Shown here: one piece after another, positions 46,608-55,404 of the stretch
How the letters are laid out: each line of letters starts with the position of its first letter
Numbering within the stretch: the stretch's first letter is position 1
Assembly (NCBI GenBank): GCA_937902315.1
Contig: CALGUG010000054.1
Location: 124,001 to 188,000 of the forward strand
Reading direction: 5' to 3'
DNA from: an uncultured Chloroflexales bacterium
GTDB lineage: Bacteria; Chloroflexota; Chloroflexia; Chloroflexales; Chloroflexaceae
DNA: 64,000 bases
Notes under the pieces: model-generated
Told to the model about the DNA's origin: nothing
Databases searched by the model: none
What the model saw: only the letters and a program-made list of their open reading frames with translations
Program-made: the position numbers and the translations under genes

Positions 46608-46686
46608 GGAAGGGATGTTGGTAGCCGTAGGCGGACGCGCCAAGGACCTTCTTTTTGGGGCAAAACCTAGCCGCAGCAAGCTGAAG
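46608..46686 (-). repeat. Core repeat copy 15, reverse orientation
   Basis: The exact core is at 46618-46638. It pairs with copy 14 across about 600 bp. Confidence 0.88.
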
Positions 46687-46692
46687 AAAGCT

Positions 46693-46730
46693 AAAAAGCC
46701 TGCCAAACCGAATCGGCTTGGCAGGCTTTT
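46693..46730 (-). terminator. Terminator of the TPR gene
   Basis: AAAAGCCTGCCAA pairs with TTGGCAGGCTTTT (13 bp) with CCG/CGG extending inward; the minus strand ends in T5. It lies 23 bp after the stop. Confidence 0.9.
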
Positions 46731-46752
46731 GCTATGACAAGAAAAGAGGCGC

Positions 46753-49700
46753 TTAGTCTTGGACGCGCGCTAGCTCTTGGCGTGCGGTGCTGGCCCACTG
46801 ACCCCCTCCATCGACCTGAATAACGGCTTGGAAGGAGTTGGCAGCGGCGGCTCGGTCGCCCAACTGGTCTTCGACCATGCCTTGGTAGAGCAGAGCCTCG
46901 GCGTAGTTACCGCCTTGAATAGCGACCGCCGTCTTGAAGGATTCGAGCGCGCGCTTGAGATCGCTGCCCGCGTAGTAGGTGCGCCCTAACCAATAGTGGG
47001 CCTCGGCGAAGTTGCCTTGGCGCTCGATGGCGGCACGCAGATCGTTCTCTGCTCCGCTGTAGTTGCTGCGCTGCAGGTAGATCAGGCCGCGCCGATAGTA
47101 AGGCTCTGCCAAGTTGCTGTTCGCGCTGATGGCGTTGCTATAGAGCTGCAAAGCTTCGTTGAGCTTCGCCGAGCTGGCATTGGTCGAGCTCATATAGGCG
47201 CTTTGCTCTTGAACCAGTTTGCCCTTGAAGAGCAGACCTTCGGCGTAGCGGCTGCGTAGGGCCAGCGCTTTGTCGATGGTGCTCAGCGCGGTTGTAATGC
47301 CTTCGCTGCGGTTTGGCGCCGAGTCGAGCTGGGCTTGGGCCAAGCCAAGGTAAGCTTCCACAAAGTTGGGGTCGATGCCTAGCAAGCTGTTGTAGGTGCG
47401 TATCGCCGAAGCATAGTCTTGCTGGCGCAATTGCGCTTCGCCCAGCCAGAAGAGCGCATGCGGATTGTTCGGATCTTGTGCGGCGGCAGCTTCGAACTGG
47501 CTGAGAGCCACCATCCAATTGCCCTGGGCCGCTAAGCTCTGACCCAAACCGATCCGCGCCCCGATCATGTTGGGATCTTGGCTGAGCGCTTGGTTGTAGT
47601 AGTTGAGGGCCTGATCGAAGTTGTTGCTGAGCCGTGCGATGTCGCCTAGACCGGTCAGCGCTTGCGGGAAGACACCTCCAGCCAGATCGAGGGCCTGCTG
47701 CTCTGATTGACGGGCGTTGTTGAGATCGCCTTGAGCCAACTGAGCCTGCCCGATCTTGTGGAACAGGAAGCGATTCTCCGGTTGACTGGTGAGCGCCTTG
47801 CGATAGGCTTGGATCGCTTCGGCCGATCGACCGCGGTCGAGCAGCTCGTCGCCCATGCTGGTGAGCGTTTCGGGGTCGTTGATGCCCAGATCGAGCAGCG
47901 AGCTATACAGATCGGCGGCCATATCGGGCTTGTTGAGCGGCCCCATATACAGCTTGGCGAGAGCCAGACGGGCGTCGATATTGTTGGGATTGGCGTCGAT
48001 GGCGGCTCGCATACGCGCTTCGGCTGCTTCGTATTCGCCTTGCAGCGCCAAGGTTTCGCCTAGCTCAAACAGAGCAGGCCCCGATTTCGGATCGATTCGT
48101 GCGGCCTGTTCGTAGGCATTGCGCGCATCGGGAGTTTTGCCCATGTCGTTGTACAAGCGTCCCAGCTCAACGAGCGCATCGACATGTTGAGCATCGGCTA
48201 GCGGTTGTAGCACCGCTTGGGCCTGCTGGTAGCCGCTCGGCCCGCTTAGGCGCAGGGCTTGGGCCAGCGCGACTTGATCGGCAGGACGGGCGTGGTTGGT
48301 CGCCAGCCAATTCAGATGCTGAATCGCTGTCGGCCAATCGCCTTCGCTCATGGCGATGCGGGCCAGCATTTGGCGAGCCGGGAAGAAGGTTTCGTTGAGG
48401 TTGAGCGCTTGGCTTAAGAAGCTCTTGCCTGCCTCCATATCTCCCCGTTCGAGCGCCAACAGGCCTTTGCCATAGGGGCCTTCGGGCGCAGTGGGCGCTA
48501 CCTCGACGATTCTGTCGTATTGGATCTCTGCTTCGCTGCTTAGGCGGCGCAAGCGCAAAGTGCGTGCATAGAGCATCAAGGCATCAAGATCATTGGGATC
48601 GTTGTTTACGATCGTCGCCAAGTTGCTTTGAACGTTGGCGATCGAGCCGGAATTTCGCAAGAAATCCCCGAAGATACTGGTCATAAAGCCGGGATCGCGC
48701 GCTAGATCTTCGCGGGTCGATTCGAGCCGCGCCAAGTTGAGCAGCAGGTTGCGATGATCGCCGAGCTGTTCAACACGTCGGGCTTGGCCGTTGTCGATCA
48801 AGCTAGCGCCCGAACGGTTGCGAGCGGCGTTGGTCGTTTCGAATCTGCGCCAAGCGGTTGCGGCGGTGTTGGTGCTGTTGACCGCAGCCTCTAAGGCCGA
48901 GCGGGCGGGCTGAACCGCTTTGCTCGCTGGGGCTTCCATCGCCTCCAGTTCCCACATCAGCGGGCCATTGCCGCCTGCTAGACGGGCCAGCTCGAGCAGG
49001 CCGTACTCCTCTTGAATAGCGGCGCGGTTGTTTTCGCGCACGATCGTAGCCAGACTGCTAGGCACGAGCGCCGCATCTTCAGCGAGTTGCTCGTTGGCCT
49101 GTGCCAAGGTGTTTTGGGCGGCATCGAACGCTCCGCTTTCGCGTTGTGCCCGTGCGATCATCACCAAGAGCGGGCTGCTGCGGGGCAGCAAGCCATTGCG
49201 GGCGGCTTCCAAGCCTGCTAAGGCATCGTTGGGGCGGTTCTGTTGCAGCGCTACCAAGGCCAGGTTGAAGCGCAATTCGCCCATATCGCGGTTGTCTTGG
49301 CGTAGAGCCTGCAGCGAGCGGTCGAGCGCTTCTAGGGCGCGCGGATCACGCGCGTCGAGGTAGATCGCGCTGAGGTTGTTCTCTAAACGTGCGATATCGC
49401 TATCGTTGGCGCTGATCGCCACTTGATATTCGCTGGCGGCCTGTTCGTAGGCACCGCGCGCCCAGAGAATGTTGCCCCGGAAGGAGCGGAAGAGGGTGGG
49501 CGAGAGCGCAGGATAGTTATCGATCAGGTTGCCCAGCGTGGTGAAGGCGATATCAGCATCGTTGAAGGCGTAGTCGGCCAGAGCTGCGACCAAAGGCGGT
49601 ATAACCACGCGGCCGTTGATCGGGCTGTTGGCGATCACGAAGTTGTGCGGCATGCTGAAGCGCCCGATATAGCCCAGCCAAGCGTTGGGGGCGAATTGAC

Positions 49701-50313
49701 CGTTGGGCGCGTAGGCCAGTTGGGGCAAGAGCGACTCTTGGTCGAGCACTCCTCCGGCGCTGACTTCGCCCCAGATCAAAACATCGGCTTCCAGACGGCG
49801 CGCCAACTCGTAGGCGGCGGTTGCGTCTTGTGGTACGCTGTCGTTGAACTCAACCACCATAACGCTTTCGCTGGTGGTCTTTTGCTCTTGAATCGAACGA
49901 ACTAACTCTTGGGCGACCGAGCGGCCGGTCTGGCTGACGTTGCCACCAAGATCGCGGAAGGGCGTTACGATCACGACAAATCTATTTGCCCGACTCGATC
50001 CGCCGCCCATTGTTTGTGCAATCACGACCCCAAGTCCGATCAGAAGGATGAGCGCCAGCGCGGCCGCCCAAGGAGCGTAGCGGTGTCTGCGCAGACGGGT
50101 CCAACGTGATGGGGCTTGCTGTTCTTTGTCGTTGCGGGGTACGGCGATAGTCTGTCCATCGCTGTTCTGTTGAGTATCTGAGTCGATAATGTGGTCGTTC
50201 ACGGATGTTTGAGGGGAAGGAGAACCACGATGACGCCGCCAAAGCGTCACCGCAACGATAACACCAAAAGCGAGCACTACTAGGCTGACCCAAAGCCAGA
50301 CGGCGCTTGTCAT
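46753..50313 (-). CDS. Very long TPR-repeat membrane protein
   Basis: This is a 1186-residue protein. A membrane helix at about 4-24 and a second at about 84-106 frame a polar, glutamine/serine-rich segment. After that comes an alpha/beta region of about 110 residues (FVVIVTPFRDLGGNVSQTGR, ADVLIWGEVSAGG). From about 255 to the end there are many TPR units, for example NPNNIDARLALAKLYMGPLN, DPETLTSMGDELLDRGRSAE, and FAEAHYWLGRTYYAGSDLKR. TPR arrays hold protein partners. Rather than an enzyme it is a scaffold at the membrane. GGAGAT precedes the ATG. The response regulator gene is 74 bp upstream on the same strand, so they may be cotranscribed. Confidence 0.88.
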   Translation of the reverse strand: MTSAVWLWVSLVVLAFGVIVAVTLWRRHRGSPSPQTSVNDHIIDSDTQQNSDGQTIAVPRNDKEQQAPSRWTRLRRHRYAPWAAALALILLIGLGVVIAQTMGGGSSRANRFVVIVTPFRDLGGNVSQTGRSVAQELVRSIQEQKTTSESVMVVEFNDSVPQDATAAYELARRLEADVLIWGEVSAGGVLDQESLLPQLAYAPNGQFAPNAWLGYIGRFSMPHNFVIANSPINGRVVIPPLVAALADYAFNDADIAFTTLGNLIDNYPALSPTLFRSFRGNILWARGAYEQAASEYQVAISANDSDIARLENNLSAIYLDARDPRALEALDRSLQALRQDNRDMGELRFNLALVALQQNRPNDALAGLEAARNGLLPRSSPLLVMIARAQRESGAFDAAQNTLAQANEQLAEDAALVPSSLATIVRENNRAAIQEEYGLLELARLAGGNGPLMWELEAMEAPASKAVQPARSALEAAVNSTNTAATAWRRFETTNAARNRSGASLIDNGQARRVEQLGDHRNLLLNLARLESTREDLARDPGFMTSIFGDFLRNSGSIANVQSNLATIVNNDPNDLDALMLYARTLRLRRLSSEAEIQYDRIVEVAPTAPEGPYGKGLLALERGDMEAGKSFLSQALNLNETFFPARQMLARIAMSEGDWPTAIQHLNWLATNHARPADQVALAQALRLSGPSGYQQAQAVLQPLADAQHVDALVELGRLYNDMGKTPDARNAYEQAARIDPKSGPALFELGETLALQGEYEAAEARMRAAIDANPNNIDARLALAKLYMGPLNKPDMAADLYSSLLDLGINDPETLTSMGDELLDRGRSAEAIQAYRKALTSQPENRFLFHKIGQAQLAQGDLNNARQSEQQALDLAGGVFPQALTGLGDIARLSNNFDQALNYYNQALSQDPNMIGARIGLGQSLAAQGNWMVALSQFEAAAAQDPNNPHALFWLGEAQLRQQDYASAIRTYNSLLGIDPNFVEAYLGLAQAQLDSAPNRSEGITTALSTIDKALALRSRYAEGLLFKGKLVQEQSAYMSSTNASSAKLNEALQLYSNAISANSNLAEPYYRRGLIYLQRSNYSGAENDLRAAIERQGNFAEAHYWLGRTYYAGSDLKRALESFKTAVAIQGGNYAEALLYQGMVEDQLGDRAAAANSFQAVIQVDGGGQWASTARQELARVQD

Positions 50314-50387
50314 AGCTTATCTCCGAACATGGAGCCTTGATGGAGGCAGCAGAGCTCGACCAACGAAATTGGCGCAGTTCGTTGCCG

Positions 50388-51707
50388 TTAGCCTCGGATC
50401 AAGGCGGCTACTTGAGTCAAGAAAACCTCCGTCGCGAACGGGTGACGAAGAAATGCTTCAAAGCCATGGGCTCGGCCTATCTCTTCGTCAGTTTCTGTAT
50501 GTGTTACAAGCAGTAGTATTAACGAAGGTGAACTTTTCTGCAAGTCATCATACAATTGCCATAATACATCACCTTGCTTGATATCGGCAATCAGCAAACT
50601 GACATGAGTTTCATGGGCTAAGATAGCATGTACATCCGTTCCAGAGCGGGCTTTTAAGACTCGATAGCCGGCTTCCGTCAGGCCCTGTTCAAGGGACTCT
50701 TCGATCTGTGAGTCGCTGGTGAGAGTCAGCACAGTGGGAACTTGGGTTCCACGGCGGTCGTTAGAGATAGGGGTTTGACTGGCGGTGCGCGAATCGATCA
50801 CATAGGTGCTGCCAGCTTTGGTCTTGGCGAACGATTTCATCTCGGCAGCAACGCGCGACATATCCTCGTAGTCGTCGAACTGTCGATGTTGGTTGGTGAC
50901 TCCTCCGATCGAAAGCCCCATCACGGGGAAGTCGCGCGGGATACCACGACGGTCGGTTGTGCGCAGATAGCCGCGTTTGAGATCTTCCTCGTCGTAGAGA
51001 TGGCGCACTTCTCGGTCGAAGGTGTCGATCAGATCTTGGCAGAGCTCGTGCAAAATGTCGACATCGCTGAGCACGGTGAAGTCGTCGCCGCCGATGTGCC
51101 CTATGAATTCATTGCCTTTGCCGCGTCGCTGCAAGACTTGGCGCACAACATCGGCCACCAGCTTAATGGCACGGTCGCCCCGCGATGGGCCGTAGATGTC
51201 GTTGAAGGCCTTGAAATTATTGAGATCGAGATAGAGCAAGGCGAAGGGCGCACCGCGTTTGAGACGATATTTGAGCTCTTCGGTAAGTAAGATATTGCCG
51301 GGCAGCCCTGTCAATGGGTTATTGACCGGAATCTGTGAGGCGCGCCGAAGATGGCCCTTAATGCGCGCCAAGAGTTCGGGCAAGATGAAGGGCTTGGTGA
51401 TGTAGTCATCTGCTCCTGTCTCAAACCCAGTCACAAGGTCGGTTGGGGTTGATTTCGCAGTGAGAATGATCATTGGCAAATGACCAGTGCGAGTATCGTT
51501 TCGCAACTGGCGAATCGCCTCGTAGCCGTCGAGCTGGGGCATCATCAGATCGATCAGCAACAGATCTGGTACGCGCTCTTGAGCCATGCGGACCAGTTGA
51601 TCGCCGTTGCGGGCGATCTCTACCTCATAGCCCTCACTTTCGAGCACGAGTTCAAGAAGTTGGCATACCGATGGTTCATCATCGGCAACAAGAATGCGCT
51701 TGGTCAT
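50388..51707 (-). CDS. Response regulator with REC, degenerate GGDEF and C-terminal REC domain
   Basis: This is a 439-residue protein. REC1 (1-120) has the acidic pair D10/E11, phosphoacceptor D53 in LLIDLMMP and the TAKS lysine motif. A GGDEF-like domain (about 130-310) starts NPLTGLPGNILL and has YLDLNNFKAFNDIYG and the signature GHIGGDDF, where GGDEF reads GGDDF. A second, weaker REC (about 325-439) has DIKQGD and lacks the usual lysine context. GGDDF variants can still be active, but RxxD and other points are uncertain, so c-di-GMP synthesis is possible, not shown. It is upstream of the TPR gene on the same strand. No kinase gene is adjacent. Confidence 0.88.
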   Translation of the reverse strand: MTKRILVADDEPSVCQLLELVLESEGYEVEIARNGDQLVRMAQERVPDLLLIDLMMPQLDGYEAIRQLRNDTRTGHLPMIILTAKSTPTDLVTGFETGADDYITKPFILPELLARIKGHLRRASQIPVNNPLTGLPGNILLTEELKYRLKRGAPFALLYLDLNNFKAFNDIYGPSRGDRAIKLVADVVRQVLQRRGKGNEFIGHIGGDDFTVLSDVDILHELCQDLIDTFDREVRHLYDEEDLKRGYLRTTDRRGIPRDFPVMGLSIGGVTNQHRQFDDYEDMSRVAAEMKSFAKTKAGSTYVIDSRTASQTPISNDRRGTQVPTVLTLTSDSQIEESLEQGLTEAGYRVLKARSGTDVHAILAHETHVSLLIADIKQGDVLWQLYDDLQKSSPSLILLLVTHTETDEEIGRAHGFEAFLRHPFATEVFLTQVAALIRG

Positions 51708-52123
51708 CTATGCCACTGTATGTTTCGATGATCCTGCAATACGCTACTGTGTACGCAACCCGGGGCAGGACTTCGTGGGTGGCGACGCGAGCAATTAAGA
51801 CTTGATGCCTTCGCGTGGCTTGGATCACTGTCTTGTATAACTATCATTGCAACTGGTACCCTTACACTCGGTGTGAGGTGTCCTAAATCTATTGTACGCA
51901 CTCCGTCTACCGAATGAAAGGAAATAAGATTGCCTCTATATTACACGCTCCCCTTCTAGCCTGTGTAATAGCTACGAAATGCAAGCGTAGCTTTCTTCTT
52001 CACAGCGCTACCTCGGAAGGGGAGCGAGGAATCGGCATCTTTTGGAAGAAGGCGCCTAGCCCAATGATCTATAAATGAGCTCTATGGTGTAGACACGTGC
52101 CAGTGGGCAAGCTCTCTGCATGA
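51708..52123. other. 416-bp gap with a structured segment
   Basis: The only notable feature is the set of overlapping stems at 51939-52026 listed below. No core repeat lies in this gap. The promoter of the response regulator gene is not obvious. Confidence 0.5.
51939..52026. other. Segment with nested and competing inverted repeats
   Basis: CGCTCCCCTT (51946-51955) pairs with 52017-52026. Inside, AGCTACG (51970-51976) pairs with 51986-51992. TATTACAC (51939-51946) pairs with 51963-51970, which excludes full formation of the outer stem. This could be a small RNA, a leader of the regulator gene or the end of the dehydrogenase transcript. Confidence 0.45.
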
Positions 52124-53074
52124 TCAGGAGTCGAGCGATAACAGAACTTTCAGCTTCCCTTGGCTGGCTGCAAACGCTTCTACGCCTTGCTCAAGCGGAT
52201 AGCAAGCACTAATCAGAGGTTCGACTTCGATCAAGCCGCGCTCAAGTAAGCGCAGGGCAGGCTGAAAGGGGCCACAACGCGAACCGATCAATTGGATCTC
52301 ATCGACAACATACATGCTCAAGTTGACAGAAACGTCGCCATGGAAGGTGCTTTTGAGCACGAGGCGCCCTCGCGGCCGCACGAGACGGCGTGCGCTCGCC
52401 AATCCCGAGGCTTGACCAGTGACTTCGACAACAACATCAAAACTTTTATCGGCCAGATCTTCAGCGCGGCTGGTGCGAATCCCCAATCGATGCAAGAGAT
52501 CCCAGCGTTCGGGGTGGCGACCGATCACCGTTACATCACAGCCGGGTAGCCGCAGTACCTGGGCGATCAGGCTTCCCAATTTTCCATCGCCCACGACGGC
52601 GACTCGATCGGTGGGCAAGATATGGCTTTGTTGTAAGATTTCGACAGCAGCGGCCAGTGGTTCGACAAATACCGCAGCCCTGTCAGGGATGCTCTCTGGG
52701 ACTTCGATGAGACAGCCGATAGGGAGCGATACGAGTTCGGCCATACAGCCATCGCGGCGATCGATGCCGAGAGTGGTACGGTTAGGACAGTGTGGCACAT
52801 CACCGCGTAAACAGGTTGGACATTGGAAACAGGCTGCGTTGATTTCGCCGACAACACGCTTGCCGATCCAAGAGGCATCGTGGCATTCGACCACGGTGCC
52901 AACGAACTCATGGCCTAATACACCATGAAAGTCCATGTAACCACGAGTTATTTCGATATCTGTGTTGCAGATGCCAATTAGATGGGGCCGGATCAAAGCC
53001 TCACCCGGCACCAATTGTGGTGGGGGATAGGTGCTATCGTAGCGCAACTGTCCATCAAAGAGCAGGGCTTGCAT
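52124..53074 (-). CDS. Zinc-dependent alcohol dehydrogenase family protein (MDR)
   Basis: This is a 316-residue medium-chain dehydrogenase starting at ATG 53074, with GAGG 6 bp upstream; a GTG five codons earlier lacks a site. The catalytic zinc ligands are C36 in IGICNTD and the HE pair in LGHEFVG. The structural zinc is bound by four cysteines in CFQCPTCLRGDVPHC. The cofactor motif is VVGDGKLGSLIAQVL (GxGxxG) with a basic residue after it (IGRHPE), which leaves NADH or NADPH open. The family oxidises alcohols, sorbitol or threonine; the substrate is unknown. It is a single gene with no close partner. Confidence 0.9.
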   Translation of the reverse strand: MQALLFDGQLRYDSTYPPPQLVPGEALIRPHLIGICNTDIEITRGYMDFHGVLGHEFVGTVVECHDASWIGKRVVGEINAACFQCPTCLRGDVPHCPNRTTLGIDRRDGCMAELVSLPIGCLIEVPESIPDRAAVFVEPLAAAVEILQQSHILPTDRVAVVGDGKLGSLIAQVLRLPGCDVTVIGRHPERWDLLHRLGIRTSRAEDLADKSFDVVVEVTGQASGLASARRLVRPRGRLVLKSTFHGDVSVNLSMYVVDEIQLIGSRCGPFQPALRLLERGLIEVEPLISACYPLEQGVEAFAASQGKLKVLLSLDS

Positions 53075-53599
53075 GAATTGCCTCGGCACATACTATTGAT
53101 TAAAGAAGCGTCAGTATGACACAACATGTTGCGCTCGTGCATTATACTATACAGCGCATTGCCTTCGCAACATGTCTAACGAAGAAATCCTCTTTCTGGA
53201 AGCGCTATCGCCCCTTTTACTTTACGATTATCAGCAGTTTGTTTGAACAAGATGAAGAATCGTAAAGTCTTTGCAGTGGCGCCACGATTCCAGCCTTGAG
53301 TGATATAACACTATACCATATAGCTTTACATTCTCATCCCTTCAATGTACTTATAAACATGATACAACATTCCCCGAGAATATGTTGAATATATAAAAAT
53401 CGCCTTTGAAACTAGATTTTTCTCCTCTAGCAGAGCGGTACAATAAAAGATGACATTTTATACAAAATCTAAAAGAGCAAGCTGTAAACTTGTTATCAAT
53501 CGTAAACTCGTTTTATTTAAACGAAATGCGTCGACTAGGCTTTAAGAACATGCTCCGTCTGAAGCCTACGCTTCAGCCAAAGTTTAAGGATGGAACACC
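53075..53599. other. 525-bp AT-rich divergent intergenic region
   Basis: It separates the dehydrogenase gene and fmt and contains no copy of the repeat families. Besides the inverted repeat above, a small CTGAAGC/GCTTCAG hairpin lies at about 53560-53577, just upstream of the fmt ribosome site. Confidence 0.5.
53219..53268. other. 11-bp inverted repeat upstream of the dehydrogenase gene
   Basis: ACTTTACGATT (53219-53229) and AATCGTAAAGT (53258-53268) are perfect complements 28 bp apart, about 145 bp before the dehydrogenase start on the other strand. Confidence 0.55.
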
Positions 53600-54538
53600 A
53601 TGCGAATCGTCTATATGGGAAGTCCAGCGTTTGCAACTATCCCTTTGCGCCGTTTAGTGCAAGCTGGCTTTAATGTAGTAGCAGTTGTAACCCAGCCTGA
53701 CCGCCCGGTAGGGCGCTCGCGGACACCGGTTGCTCCGCCCGTCAAGGTGGTAGCTGAAGAGTTGGGCATCGAGGTCTTTCAACCCGAGAATCTGCGCGAT
53801 CTAGAAGCGATCGAGCGTTTCGCGGCCTTCAAACCAGATGTAGGCGTGGTGGCGGCTTATGGCGAGATCTTACGTAAAAAGGTCTTAGCCATTCCTCCGC
53901 TCGGCTTCGTTAATATTCACCCATCGTTATTACCGCGCTTCCGTGGCCCAACCCCAGTCGTGAGCGCGATCTTGGCAGGCGATAACGTAACGGGCGTTTC
54001 GATCATGCGGCTCGATGCCGGAATGGATACCGGCCCACTCTTGGCCCAGCGCGAGGTGCCGCTCAAGGGTGATGAGCGTACCGAGAGCTTAACCGAAGCT
54101 CTGTTTGAGCTGGGCAGTGAGATGTTGCTCGAGGTATTGCCAGCCTACGCCAATGGCTCGCTTCAGCCCCAGCCCCAAGCCGAGCAAGGCGTGACAGTAA
54201 CCAAGATGCTTCGTAAGGAGGACGGCATCATCGATTGGAATTTGTCGGCAGCTCAAATCGAGCGGGCAGTGCGCGCTTTCGATCCTTGGCCGGGCACAAG
54301 CACCACATGGGGCGGCCAAAACGTCAAAATAGTAGAAGTGCGTGTGGCTGCTGGAAGTGGTGAGGAGGAGCCTGGCACTATCTTGCCTAGCCGCAATAGC
54401 CTGCTGGTTGCGACCGGCAGTGGTATACTAGAAATCACACAGATTCAGCCGGCTGGCAAGCGTGTGATGGAGGGCGCAACTTGGTTGCGCGGCCAACAGA
54501 ATGCGGTAGGCAAGCGCTTCGGCGAGCCAAGCATGTAA
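53600..54538 (+). CDS. fmt: Methionyl-tRNA formyltransferase
   Basis: This is a 312-residue enzyme of normal length. It starts MRIVYMGSPAFATIPLRRL; the catalytic asparagine and histidine are in FVNIHPSLLPRFRG, and the aspartate in RLDAGMDTGP. The C-terminal OB domain (about 210-310) with VRAFDPWPGTSTTW binds the initiator tRNA. It transfers the formyl group of 10-formyl-THF to Met-tRNA. AAGGATGG lies 7 bp before the ATG. The usual def and priA neighbours are absent here. A hairpin follows the stop. Confidence 0.97.
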   Translation: MRIVYMGSPAFATIPLRRLVQAGFNVVAVVTQPDRPVGRSRTPVAPPVKVVAEELGIEVFQPENLRDLEAIERFAAFKPDVGVVAAYGEILRKKVLAIPPLGFVNIHPSLLPRFRGPTPVVSAILAGDNVTGVSIMRLDAGMDTGPLLAQREVPLKGDERTESLTEALFELGSEMLLEVLPAYANGSLQPQPQAEQGVTVTKMLRKEDGIIDWNLSAAQIERAVRAFDPWPGTSTTWGGQNVKIVEVRVAAGSGEEEPGTILPSRNSLLVATGSGILEITQIQPAGKRVMEGATWLRGQQNAVGKRFGEPSM

Positions 54539-54552
54539 GAGAAGCTTGTTGA

Positions 54553-54587
54553 GCTTGTATACTTGATCGAGCGAGCAGTATACAAGC
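54553..54587 (+). terminator. Stem-loop after fmt
   Basis: GCTTGTATACT pairs with AGTATACAAGC (11 bp, 13-nt loop). No T-run follows, so it may attenuate or stabilise rather than terminate. Confidence 0.5.
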
Positions 54588-54700
54588 CTCAACTCTCTCT
54601 GTTAAGAAATCACAACAAAAGTTATAGGACACTATCTCTTGATCGAAACAAGTCAGGCATCGAAGAGATTGTTGGCTCTAGGATTGGGAGAATTAAAAGC

Positions 54701-55072
54701 GTGGGTGTTGTTTTTTGGATACTTCAGGTTTTGTTGGCTGGCATGTTTGTGATGTCTGGCTTTGTCAAAATCTTCCAGTATGAGCGAGCTAAGCTGCTAT
54801 TCCCATGGATGCACGATTTGTCTCGTGCTGCTGCTTCTACTATCGGTCTGTTAGAGATCGCTGGCGGTTTAGGCCTGTTTCTGCCCGAATTGATACAGAC
54901 CTGGACTTGGCTGGGCTTAGCGGCCTCTTGCGGTTTGTTGGTTCTGATGATCAGCGCCGCCGTCTTTCACGGGCGTCGGGGCGAAGAGCCGCAGGTGATG
55001 TTGACTGCAGCGATCGCTTTAGTGCTTGCTCTGCTGGTCTATAGTCAAGCATTAGCATTATTCGTCTATTAG
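54701..55072 (+). CDS. DoxX-like membrane protein
   Basis: I chose GTG 54701 (123 residues), which places the start right before the first helix; GGGAG lies 9 bp upstream. An open frame reaches back to 54563 but overlaps the fmt hairpin and has no membrane or family feature. The protein has four hydrophobic segments, with VLLAGMFVMSGFVKIFQYER and IGLLEIAGGLGLFLPELIQTW matching the DoxX_2 pattern. No reaction is known. It lies 162 bp after fmt and before the SAM riboswitch promoter. Confidence 0.75.
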   Translation: MGVVFWILQVLLAGMFVMSGFVKIFQYERAKLLFPWMHDLSRAAASTIGLLEIAGGLGLFLPELIQTWTWLGLAASCGLLVLMISAAVFHGRRGEEPQVMLTAAIALVLALLVYSQALALFVY

Positions 55073-55147
55073 TTTTACAATAGTTATGGCGATCGAAAAA
55101 TGGTAGAGCTGAATATTTTGCTTTCAAAGCTAAACGCCTCAATTTTG

Positions 55148-55176
55148 TTGCGCCTCGTCTCTACCCGTGCTATAAT
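55148..55176 (+). promoter_or_regulatory. Promoter of the SAM-riboswitch transcript
   Basis: TTGCGC, a 17-bp spacer and consensus TATAAT (55171-55176) are followed by the aptamer about 30 bp later. Confidence 0.8.
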
Positions 55177-55209
55177 CGCCGCCGTTAATAATCATTAAGA
55201 GTGGAATCA

Positions 55210-55361
55210 CTCATCATGAGGAGCTGAGGGACGGGCCCAACGAAGCTCCGGCAACCTGTGAATAACAACGAGCGCTTCTACTGCTTGTTGGCTGGGTATG
55301 AAACCCTTTACGCTGGTGCCAATCCCTGCAAGTGTGGCCTTTGGCCGCCTTGAGCGATGAG
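55210..55361 (+). ncRNA. SAM-I (S-box) riboswitch aptamer
   Basis: The conserved S-box elements are in order: GAGCTGAGGGACGGGCCC, then CGAAGCTCCGGCAACC, and later GGTGCCAATCCCTGC. The helix P1 is closed by CTCATC (55210-55215) and GATGAG (55356-55361). The loop between the second and third elements is longer than in Bacillus. S-boxes bind S-adenosylmethionine and repress genes of methionine and SAM metabolism; here the first gene is mtnA. The terminator hairpin follows directly. Confidence 0.93.
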
Positions 55362-55378
55362 CGTTGACAATGTCGAAG

Positions 55379-55404
55379 CCTCTCGCTCCGCGTGAGGTTT
55401 TTTT
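55379..55404 (+). terminator. Riboswitch expression-platform terminator overlapping the mtnA ribosome site
   Basis: CCTCTCGC pairs with GCGTGAGG (one mismatch) around TCC, and seven T follow. The T-run ends right at the ATG at 55405, and the arm GTGAGG is the only Shine-Dalgarno-like sequence for mtnA. The hairpin could therefore both end transcription and block translation. Confidence 0.85.

Larger units (their letters stand above)
45896..46752. other. 857-bp gap with repeat pair, hairpin and 84-bp block
   Basis: In order: forward core repeat, 22-bp hairpin, GGCCTTCGGCAGAGTGGAAC block with right end CGAATTCGG-TA (to 46234), CCCTCTCCTGCTTGG and forward 84-bp block, CCCTCGCCCACAGTGCG palindrome, reverse core repeat, terminator. 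Confidence 0.75.
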
